Shown piece by piece: positions 23,578 through 28,844 of a stretch of DNA of 28,844 nucleotides. The DNA lies in NCBI GenBank assembly GCA_964622235.1, contig CAZUNB010000013.1, positions 1 through 28,844 of the forward strand, given 5' to 3'. Source of the DNA: CAZUNB01 sp964622235. GTDB taxonomy: Bacteria; Patescibacteriota; Saccharimonadia; Saccharimonadales; JAGPDM01. The stretch's first letter is position 1; the number at the start of each line of letters is the position of its first letter. The notes below the pieces were generated by a model, which had not been told where the DNA came from, ran no database searches, and saw nothing but the letters and a program-made list of their open reading frames with translations. Both the position numbers and the translations under genes were made by a program.

Positions 23578-23620
23578 AATTAACTCTGTTTGTGGAACAT
23601 TTTGCTTAGCCTAATCAGCT

Positions 23621-24034
23621 TTAGTGTTCTGGCTCCCAGCCAGGTGGGAGGCACCCACTAGGAAAAGTGAATTTAGCGCCGCTAGCTTTATGCTCAGCTG
23701 GAACAAGAGCGTCAGTACACGCCTCTGTGGGCTGATACTGCTGCGCCTGCTTAAGTGCAGCATCTTTTGACTTGGGGTTTATGCTTTTTTCTTCTGGCTC
23801 CCAGCCAGGAGCAAGACAGCCACTTGAGAAAGTATATTTTGCACCGCTAGCCGTGTGTACAGCCGGAACAAGAGCTTGAGAACAAATCCCTTTTGGTTTA
23901 TATTCTTGTGCTTGTTTGATGGCTGCCTCTTTAGTTAAAGGTTCTGAAGCTTTTTGTCGTAATAGATATATGCTTGCGCTGAGCATAACAAATACCGTTA
24001 GCACAAAGATGACAGCGATACTGGATTTCTTCAT
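23621..24034 (-). CDS. Secreted or membrane-anchored protein with two tandem Cys-pair repeats
   Basis: A 137-aa protein. A basic start and a hydrophobic segment at residues 6-25 form a signal or anchor. Two repeats of about 47 residues follow, at about 33-82 and 88-136. Each has a KQAQ-Y-P helix, then C-(S/T)-x-ALVPA-H-ASGAK-(Y/F)-TF-SGCL-PGWEPE. The two Cys of each repeat are about 23 residues apart and probably form a disulfide outside the membrane. The repeats are about 70% identical by eye, so the duplication is fairly recent or strongly constrained. TATGAT at 24041-24046 ends six bases before the ATG. Function unknown; a surface-binding or inhibitor domain is possible. Confidence 0.75.
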   Translation of the reverse strand: MKKSSIAVIFVLTVFVMLSASIYLLRQKASEPLTKEAAIKQAQEYKPKGICSQALVPAVHTASGAKYTFSSGCLAPGWEPEEKSINPKSKDAALKQAQQYQPTEACTDALVPAEHKASGAKFTFPSGCLPPGWEPEH

Positions 24035-24300
24035 TGTTTAATCATAGTCTATACAAGCCCAAAGCTACAAACGAGCGACAAGGTTCCAAAAAAACTTTAC
24101 TAGTGCTTAGAATACGAAGAGACTAATTAATATTTTATACACGACTTCCCAGTAACCGAGAAGCTTAAAACATTATTCCGTAATGTCACCTAAAGTCCTG
24201 GCTCGTTCGCTGTTCCGTTTCGAGGCTAAATTCTTGAACAATGAGGCCTTAAGCATGACAAAAGCATTAGCCCAAAAATCGCTGATTAGTTTGAAGCTAA

Positions 24301-24368
24301 TCTACCAACGAATCATCAAGATCTTGCTAGAAACCGACAAAACCATAAAACAAATCGATCAAAAATAG
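24301..24368 (+). pseudogene. Duplicated tail of a type ISP-like restriction-modification gene
   Basis: The frame reads YQRIIKILLETDKTIKQIDQK and stops at 24366-24368. It matches the last residues of the enzyme ending at 23577 (YQRIIKILLETDKTMKQIDQ). At DNA level about 65 bases match with scattered, mostly synonymous differences, so it is not a fresh copy. Nothing upstream (24183-24300) resembles the enzyme. It looks like the remnant of a second, related gene replaced or deleted by recombination. Confidence 0.7.
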
Positions 24369-24397
24369 ATCCACACTTCTTCATCATGAGCACCGTC

Positions 24398-24463
24398 GTC
24401 ATCCTGAACTTGATTCAGGATCCAGGCTCTATCAACTAGATTCCAGCCTACGCTGGAATGACG
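24398..24463. repeat. REP-like double-hairpin repeat
   Basis: Two perfect 8-bp hairpins stand side by side: ATCCTGAA-CTTGA-TTCAGGAT (24401-24421) and ATTCCAGC-CTAC-GCTGGAAT (24440-24459). GTC and GAC flank them, so the whole can close as a three-way structure. GTCATCCTGAAC and GCTGGAATGAC sequences of this kind recur as dispersed palindromic repeats in many bacterial genomes. It follows the duplicated restriction-modification tail directly and may mark a recombination point. Confidence 0.7.
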
Positions 24464-24550
24464 GGGCTATTTGGAGGGATAGAACAACTTGGCTATGGAA
24501 GAGTGATGTCACTGCAAGCACATAAATGTTTGGCATTTGGGAATGCAGGC

Positions 24551-24762
24551 GAACCAAGCAATAGCTTTCGGATTAAGTCGAGCATCCGCCAAAACTGAGA
24601 AAATAACTATAAATTAATCACTGCGCGACGAGAACCACCCCGAACGAAGTGAGTGGGCGACCGTAGGGAGTTCCGCAGGAGCCAGAGAGTGATTTGTAGT
24701 TATTTTCATCATGTTTTGAAGGCAGCGAGAGAGTTTTGTATTACTTTGCCGGCGCAAAGTAA
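24551..24762 (+). repeat. Structured intergenic element, type A, copy 2
   Basis: Homologous to 10820-11029 in inverted orientation. A 15-bp stem (24600-24614 with 24692-24706) encloses the conserved core with the hairpin GTTCC-GCA-GGAGC. The terminal hairpin TTACTTTGC-CGGC-GCAAAGTAA lies at 24741-24762. Against copy 1, pairs 24606-24700 and 24611-24695 change from A-T to G-C together, and 24610-24696 changes between T-G and T-A, all keeping the stem. The element lies between the REP-like repeat and the small membrane protein gene at 24892, in a stretch of about 520 bases with no gene. Confidence 0.65.
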
Positions 24763-24891
24763 TTGGTTTAATGAAAAAACTATTTTAAGATGTTTTTAAT
24801 ACATAATCAGCTCACTTGAGCCGTTTATGAGCTGTCTACACACAGTTTGAACCCACTAGAACACAATAGGGTAATGAGGCAGGCAAAAGCT

Positions 24892-25239
24892 CTAACTAGT
24901 TGTTGCTTCGATGTCTTCTTGCTGACGTCTGCCATTTATGAGATCTCGTCCGCGCTCGTAAAGCTCGTGCCCCACTGCCGCACCACCGATGAGAACAACT
25001 CCAACACCCATCAGGACCGCGCTATTCGTGAACCTAGGAACCATACTCAATCCTTCGCCCTCCACGAGACGATCTGGTAAGTTGTTAAACACAGATCCAA
25101 TAGCACCAAATCCAACGCCAATTCCGCCCAAACCAAGCTTTGCAGCAAACCTACTACTTCTGTCTATCTCTTCCAATGCTGCCAATCTTGCATCAACATG
25201 TCCCGTATTCACTTCACTTTGCATATCTGCATCACTCAT
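24892..25239 (-). CDS. Small two-pass membrane protein of unknown function
   Basis: A 115-aa protein. A polar N-terminus (SDADMQSEVNTGHVDARLAALEEIDRSS) precedes a Gly-rich hydrophobic stretch AAKLGLGGIGVGFGAIGSVF near 32-51. A second, SAVLMGVGVVLIGGAAVG, lies near 73-90, followed by a basic, charged tail (HELYERGRDLINGRRQQED). This predicts two membrane passes in a hairpin. No family is recognised. A strong TTGACA-N17-TATTGT promoter ends six bases before the ATG. Confidence 0.65.
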   Translation of the reverse strand: MSDADMQSEVNTGHVDARLAALEEIDRSSRFAAKLGLGGIGVGFGAIGSVFNNLPDRLVEGEGLSMVPRFTNSAVLMGVGVVLIGGAAVGHELYERGRDLINGRRQQEDIEATTS

Positions 25240-25245
25240 ATTTCT

Positions 25246-25274
25246 ACAATAAACTTATGTAATTTTTTTGTCAA
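25246..25274 (-). promoter_or_regulatory. Promoter of the 25239 gene, leaderless
   Basis: Consensus TTGACA (25269-25274) and TATTGT (25246-25251) are 17 bases apart on the minus strand. The -10 box ends six bases before the ATG at 25239. It lies back to back with the promoter of the gene at 25360. Confidence 0.65.
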
Positions 25275-25297
25275 CATTATTTTTTTAACATGCTCTA

Positions 25298-25353
25298 TTG
25301 CAATTAATACTGATTTAGTGTATAGTTATAATTATAAATAAAGAATGAAGGAG
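25298..25353 (+). promoter_or_regulatory. Promoter and Shine-Dalgarno of the 25360 gene
   Basis: TTGCAA (25298-25303) and TATAGT (25321-25326) are 17 bases apart. AAGGAG at 25348-25353 is six bases from the ATG at 25360. This places the start there and not at the ATG at 25345, which lies next to the ribosome site. The CTATTGCAAT around the -35 box matches the centre of the trpR palindrome, perhaps by chance. Confidence 0.55.
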
Positions 25354-25359
25354 TTTTTA

Positions 25360-26010
25360 ATGTGTACGCCAACACTCGAAATAGACCCAACGATTGGAGA
25401 TGAAGCAATGGGAGATTTAGGAGAAGTGGGAGAAGTGGGAGATTTAGGAGAAGCGGGAGAACGAGTAAATAAACTAGGATGTTCGGTAGCTGAAGTCGCC
25501 GATGCAATTGCGTTAAGCGTCGAAAGCACTATACTGGCGGCTGAAGATGACTTAAGAAATCTTGATGAAGCAGCAGCAGGTTATCTGGATAAGGCGCTTG
25601 AGACATGGGGAATGAAGGATGAATGGGCTGAGCTGTTTGCTGCACTCGAAGAAGATTTAGAGGACGGTTCAGAGATGTCGGGCGGTGGCTTTACTGAAGA
25701 AGTCATTAGTCTAGTTACAAATAGGCAAGCGAAACTCGAGGAGGATAATGAAAAAGCAGATGCTTTGGAATTTCCTGCACGGGAAAAATTGAAATTAGAA
25801 GGTCGAGCAGTTTTGCTCAATGCTGTCACTAACGCTGTTAAACATATCTCTTCGCTAGGATCGAGAGATGAAGTCGTAAGAAAAGCAGCAGAGACAAGAA
25901 CGGCCCTAGAAGAACGAAAAAAAGCAATCCAGATTGCTGAAGTCACCGCCAGACACGGCGAGGGGGATGCTAAGGGAGATAATAAATATAATACAAAGTC
26001 TGGCTGGTAG
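25360..26010 (+). CDS. Acidic, helical accessory protein with N-terminal GDLGEVGE repeats
   Basis: A 216-aa strongly acidic protein. Residues 17-33 hold short repeats (GDLGEVGEV, GDLGEAGER) encoded by near-perfect GGAGAA/GGAGATTTA repeats at 25410-25465. Long predicted helices rich in Ala, Glu and Lys follow (AEVADAIALSVESTILAAEDDL, ALEEDLEDGSE, NRQAKLEEDNEKADALEF), consistent with a coiled coil. The C-terminal tail is polar (GDAKGDNKYNTKSGW). There is no signal peptide or membrane segment. I do not recognise a family. The start follows from the Shine-Dalgarno. It belongs to the group of short accessory proteins of this window. Confidence 0.65.
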   Translation: MCTPTLEIDPTIGDEAMGDLGEVGEVGDLGEAGERVNKLGCSVAEVADAIALSVESTILAAEDDLRNLDEAAAGYLDKALETWGMKDEWAELFAALEEDLEDGSEMSGGGFTEEVISLVTNRQAKLEEDNEKADALEFPAREKLKLEGRAVLLNAVTNAVKHISSLGSRDEVVRKAAETRTALEERKKAIQIAEVTARHGEGDAKGDNKYNTKSGW

Positions 26011-26185
26011 TCGCTTTCACGAACTCAAGTTAAATAGTTACTACGTTTCGTGATGCTGATGAGGAAAGTAATGAAAAGAATTTGCATATTTCTTAATCTA
26101 ATTATCTTTGAGGTAGGACCGGTAAGGTCGTCGCACTTCAAGAACATGAAACTATTATGTCGAACTATATTCTACTTATATCATT

Positions 26186-26217
26186 TTCTACTGTTCTATT
26201 GCAATAGAACAGTAGAA
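26186..26217. promoter_or_regulatory. Perfect 32-bp palindrome, probable trp operator
   Basis: Two 16-base arms, TTCTACTGTTCTATTG (26186-26201) and its exact reverse complement (26202-26217), meet without a loop. The -35 box TTGCAA of the trpR promoter (26199-26204) lies on the centre. TrpR-family repressors bind palindromes in their own promoters, so this is the obvious autoregulatory operator. Binding by this TrpR is inferred. Confidence 0.8.
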
Positions 26218-26227
26218 CAAGTATACT
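26199..26227 (+). promoter_or_regulatory. trpR-trpEGD promoter, leaderless
   Basis: TTGCAA (26199-26204) and TATACT (26222-26227) are 17 bases apart. The -10 box ends seven bases before the trpR ATG at 26235. There is no room for a leader peptide or attenuator, so control is likely by repression only. Confidence 0.7.
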
Positions 26228-26234
26228 TGAGAAT

Positions 26235-26510
26235 ATGATAAAGAAATATACTAAAGAACTAGTGAATATGCTTGCAAAGATCTCGGATGAAGATCTTATG
26301 AACCGTGTTTTGTCCAACTTGCTAACCCCTCAAGAGATTGAAGAGATAGCGTTGCGTGTGCAAATCATAAAAGGCCTCAAAGCAGGCGAGAGTCAACGCG
26401 AATTAGCTGATCGACTGGGCGTAAGTCTAGGAACAATTAGTCGCGGTAGTCGAGAGCTACAATACGGCGAGCAGGGAGTTAGTGAGGTATTGGAAGATGA
26501 TGCAATCTAA
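26235..26510 (+). CDS. trpR: Trp operon repressor family protein (TrpR/YerC)
   Basis: A 91-aa all-helical repressor of the TrpR superfamily. NLLTPQEIEEIALRVQIIKGLKAGESQRELADRLGVSLGTISRGSRELQYG aligns with the TrpR core, including the helix-turn-helix (residues about 55-76) and the ITRGS-like ISRGS recognition end. Binding tryptophan would make it a repressor of trpE, trpG and trpD downstream. It is the first gene of the operon, behind a promoter with a 32-bp palindrome, which supports autoregulation. The distantly related YerC family is the alternative assignment, but its position in front of trpE makes tryptophan control the best reading. It overlaps the trpE start by about 14 bases. Confidence 0.88.
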   Translation: MIKKYTKELVNMLAKISDEDLMNRVLSNLLTPQEIEEIALRVQIIKGLKAGESQRELADRLGVSLGTISRGSRELQYGEQGVSEVLEDDAI

Positions 26511-27881
26511 GCCAACCGTCATAAAATTTGGTAAAGTTGATGATTATTTTGCACTTTTTTCGAACCTCCGTTCACAAAGCCAAATCTGTTATTTGCTCGA
26601 AAGCAAAATGGATGATCAGCACGGAGATAGTAAGGTGACCTTTGGTTTTGACCCTAAACATCACATTTCAGCAAAAGGTAATAAACTTACAATTGACAAT
26701 GAAATTATCGAGGTTAAAAACCCATATCTAGAGCTAGCTGACCGTTTCCCGTTGACTGGTCAGGGTACAGCTCATCAAGGCGGACTAGTTGGTAACTTTA
26801 CGTATGAAGCCGTGAATTACTTTGAGCCAAGCCTAAATCTTAACGAACATGCAGACTTTCCAACGTTTGAGCTTGGCTACTATCAGGATGGCTTGGTTTA
26901 TGACCTTAAGTCTGACGAGCTTGAATATTACTTTTATGAGACTGACCGCAGCGAGACCGTCAAAGTAGCAATAGCTAAACCATTACAGTTAATAGAGATT
27001 TCATCAGTTAAAAACCATGGTCATAATCAGACAAAACAACAACATAAAACAGCTGTCAATTATTCACTGCGAAAGATTCGTGACGGCAACAGCTTCCAAG
27101 TCGAGATTGGTTTCAAGACAAAATATACCATTGTTGGTGACAAACTAGCAGTTTACTCAAAACTTCGCGAAGTTAATCCAAGCCCTTATATGTATTATTT
27201 CAAATTCGAAACCAGGGAAATGTTTGGTAGCAGCCCAGAAATCGTCGTTCGTAACAACGGCGGGCAGTTGATCACCACTGTTGCAGCTGGCACTGTTAGT
27301 CGTGGTAATACTGCAGACGAAGACGAAAAACTTGCAGAAAAACTCTTAAGTGACCCGAAAGAAATCGCCGAACATAATATGTTGATCGATCTTCATCGNN
27401 NNNNNNNNTTGAATGCCGGTGTGGGCGAGGTTTTGAAGCAGGCAATGACCTTGGCAAAGTCAGTCAAACGGGTAGTGTTAAAGTGCCGCGTCGAAAATAC
27501 ATCGCGGCATTCAGCCACGTCCAACACATGTTAAGCGATATTACTGGTACTATCGCTGACAACATAACTAGTTATGATGTTCTTGCTGCCATGACTCCGT
27601 GTGGAGTTTTAACTGGCGCACCAAAGATAGAAACTATTAAAATAATCGAACATAATGAACCAGAACCACGCGGACCGTATGGCGGAGCAGTTGGTCGATT
27701 TAGCTTTAACGGTGACTGTGTTTTCACTATGCCGATTCGCAGTTTATTCTGTAGTGGCAATGAATGCTATGCACAAACTTCAAGCGGGGTTGTGCTCGAT
27801 TCGAATACTGAAGACGAATATAGTGAAGTAATAAAGAAGCTTGCCGCAATGGAGCAGGTTATTGAGGAGTTGCACCGATGA
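26497..27881 (+). CDS. trpE: Anthranilate synthase component I, interrupted by an assembly gap
   Basis: Chorismate-using large subunit of anthranilate synthase, working with TrpG. LLES at residues 33-36 (CYLLESK) is the family's tryptophan feedback site. VEIGFKTKY, YMYYFKFETREMFGSSPEIVV and AAGTVSRGNTADEDEKLAEKLL belong to the catalytic core, then NDLGKVSQTGSVKVP and the C-terminal GVLTGAPKIETIKII. Ten N (27399-27408) break it. The left side ends in DLHR and the right should continue at once with NDLG (aat at 27444), so the N run plus 34 unrelated bases (27409-27442) are spurious. Removing these 44 bases restores one frame of about 446 residues. The start is ATG at 26497 or 26500, overlapping trpR. 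The stop overlaps trpG (ATGA). Confidence 0.9.
27399..27442. other. Assembly gap and foreign junction sequence inside trpE
   Basis: Ten N are followed by 34 bases (27409-27442) that do not fit TrpE in any frame. Joining 27398 to 27443 recreates the codons for DLHR-NDLG exactly. The true gap is therefore zero bases, and the extra bases come from a chimeric contig end or a scaffolding artefact. Confidence 0.85.
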
Positions 27882-28510
27882 AAATTTTATTAATCGATAA
27901 CTACGATAGCTTCACTTACAACATCGTGCATCTTTTTGCGGCGCTGCCTGATGTTGAGGTTGTAGTAGTTCGTAATGATGACGATAAACTTGCTGCAATG
28001 ATGGAACAACAAAGTTTCGACGGCATAATAATCGGTCCGGGCCCAGGTGACCCGACCGACCCTGATTACTTTGGCAATAATATAAATATAATTCGTACAA
28101 CCAAACTTCCACTCCTTGGGATTTGCCTTGGTTTTCAAGGTATGGCAACAGTTTACGGTGCAAGCTTGAAAAAGGCGACAGAGCCTAAACATGGTAAGAC
28201 TAGCGTTTTCACACATTCCAAAGACTCGATTTTTAGCGACTGTCCCGATGAATTTAATATCATGCGCTACCACAGCCTGATGATTGACGCTAATCAAAAT
28301 ATTCCAAATAATATCGAGATAATTGGTGAAGTCTCTCATAATGACCAGTCATTTAGTGAGAATGGTCGTGAAATTATGGCATTAAAAATCAAAAACAAGC
28401 CTCACTACGGCGTTCAATTTCATCCAGAGAGCTTTGCCAGTGAATATGGTGCACAAATCGCACAGAATTTTATAAATATAATTAAGAAATCCAAGGAAGC
28501 ATCATCATGA
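27878..28510 (+). CDS. trpG: Anthranilate synthase component II (glutamine amidotransferase)
   Basis: Class I glutamine amidotransferase subunit that supplies ammonia to TrpE. At 210 aa it has normal length. LLIDNYDSFTYNIVH is the classic start, IIGPGPGDP the oxyanion-side motif, GICLGFQ carries the nucleophile Cys83, and QFHPES carries His182 and Glu184. All three catalytic residues are present. ATGA overlaps join it to trpE and trpD. PabA is the related alternative; the trpR-E-G-D order argues for tryptophan synthesis. Confidence 0.94.
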   Translation: MKILLIDNYDSFTYNIVHLFAALPDVEVVVVRNDDDKLAAMMEQQSFDGIIIGPGPGDPTDPDYFGNNINIIRTTKLPLLGICLGFQGMATVYGASLKKATEPKHGKTSVFTHSKDSIFSDCPDEFNIMRYHSLMIDANQNIPNNIEIIGEVSHNDQSFSENGREIMALKIKNKPHYGVQFHPESFASEYGAQIAQNFINIIKKSKEASS

Positions 28511-28844
28511 CCATACTCGAATTTTTAGACGACAGCATCTCTGAAAGCATCACACTTGAAAGTCAAGTTGAATTCCTCAGGAATACGCAGGTTGATGACC
28601 CAAAACAACTGGCTGAAGTTGTAAGGTTCTTACAACACCATATGCCCGAGACGCCAAAACTCGATAACGCCATAGATATTTGTGGGACTGGCGGCTCTGG
28701 GCTAACCCGTTTAAACACATCGACGATTACAGCGTTCTTGCTTGCGTCATTGGGCGTCCATATTGCTAAACATGGCAACAATGCAGCTTCAGGAAGATTT
28801 GGAAGTTTTGATTGAAAGATCTTTTTTGGGTTTGCCACAGTATC
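28507..28844 (+). CDS. trpD: Anthranilate phosphoribosyltransferase, partial, with in-frame TGA
   Basis: N-terminal part of TrpD, which joins PRPP to anthranilate. The helical first 45 residues are followed by the PRPP-site motif DICGTGGSGL, LNTSTITAFLLA and KHGNNAASGRFGSFD, the anthranilate/PRPP loop. A TGA at 28813-28815 then stops the frame. After it the same frame gives KIFFGFATV up to the window end, where TrpD normally has a LLE-LG-V segment of the same length. A single base substitution such as TTA to TGA would explain it better than a frameshift. The rest of the gene lies beyond the window. The stop is only 30 bases from the edge, so an assembly error is likely. Confidence 0.85.

Noticed and set aside
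24183..24300. Upstream part of the 61-aa ORF ending at 24368
   Set aside because: Only the last 21 or so residues match the restriction enzyme tail; the part before has no similarity and no start signal.
25298..25310. Second TrpR operator near the 25360 gene
   Set aside because: It shares CTATTGCAAT with the trp palindrome but lacks the inverted second arm, and TTGCAA is a recurrent -35-like sequence here.
26060..26085. Hammerhead-ribozyme-like CTGATGAGGAAAG
   Set aside because: The CTGATGA and GAAA core boxes are present but nothing lies between them to form stem II, and no pairing arms for stems I and III are visible.
26050..26238. 62-aa ORF ahead of trpR
   Set aside because: It would run through the 32-bp operator and trpR promoter, has no ribosome site and no plausible protein features.
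16..28815. Alternative genetic code (stop codon reassignment)
   Set aside because: Three different stop codons interrupt genes, and each of them also ends intact genes such as sufC (TAA), ilvD (TAG) and sufS (TGA).

Overview
The window looks like a scaffold from a small-genome bacterium of the Candidate Phyla Radiation, most likely Saccharibacteria (TM7)-like. This is inferred from compact genes, many short unrecognised proteins, a stripped-down SufD and a patchy set of biosynthetic genes; no marker gene proves it. The standard genetic code applies, since TAA, TAG and TGA all end intact genes. A run of 10 N near 27.4 kb shows it is a draft assembly.

Layout. Positions 1-135 hold the tail of a probable isocitrate/isopropylmalate dehydrogenase. 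Positions 167-7012 carry a SUF iron-sulfur cluster system in two blocks: sufC, a membrane protein and sufB; then, after a histidine phosphatase and a lipoprotein, sufD, sufS and sufU. Then come a membrane-anchored extracytoplasmic protein (7070-8482), a decayed NUDIX gene (8539-8950) and ilvD (8986-10710), whose product is itself an Fe-S enzyme. Positions 10.7-12.2 kb are an accessory island with structured repeats. Positions 12.3-18.2 kb hold a nuclease, two glycosyltransferases, two alpha/beta-hydrolase-like proteins and pyrH. Next are a small membrane protein under a palindromic operator, an exonuclease III family gene, another accessory protein, a type ISP-like restriction-modification gene broken by one amber codon, and a secreted two-repeat protein. 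Positions 24.2-25.3 kb hold a tail duplication, a REP-like element, another structured repeat and accessory genes. The window ends in trpR-trpE-trpG-trpD, a Trp-repressor-controlled operon.

Three features stand out. (1) Five intergenic elements of about 180-210 bp in three related types (A at 10.8 and 24.6 kb, B at 12.0 and 20.2 kb, C at 11.0 kb) fold into long stems, keep pairing through compensatory changes and end in a TTTG-N4-CAAA type hairpin. They sit beside short accessory genes, three of which share a GCTTGCAAA promoter-like motif. They look like structured RNAs or folding mobile/recombination sites, and I do not recognise the family. (2) Twelve genes have a -10 box ending 6-8 bases before the start codon, predicting leaderless mRNAs, while accessory genes and ilvD have Shine-Dalgarno leaders. 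(3) A perfect 32-bp palindrome is centred on the -35 box of the trpR operon.

Several otherwise conserved genes are damaged: in-frame stops at 16, 22681 and 28813, and a misjoined sequence at the N gap in trpE. Some of these are probably assembly errors at contig edges; the NUDIX gene is real decay.
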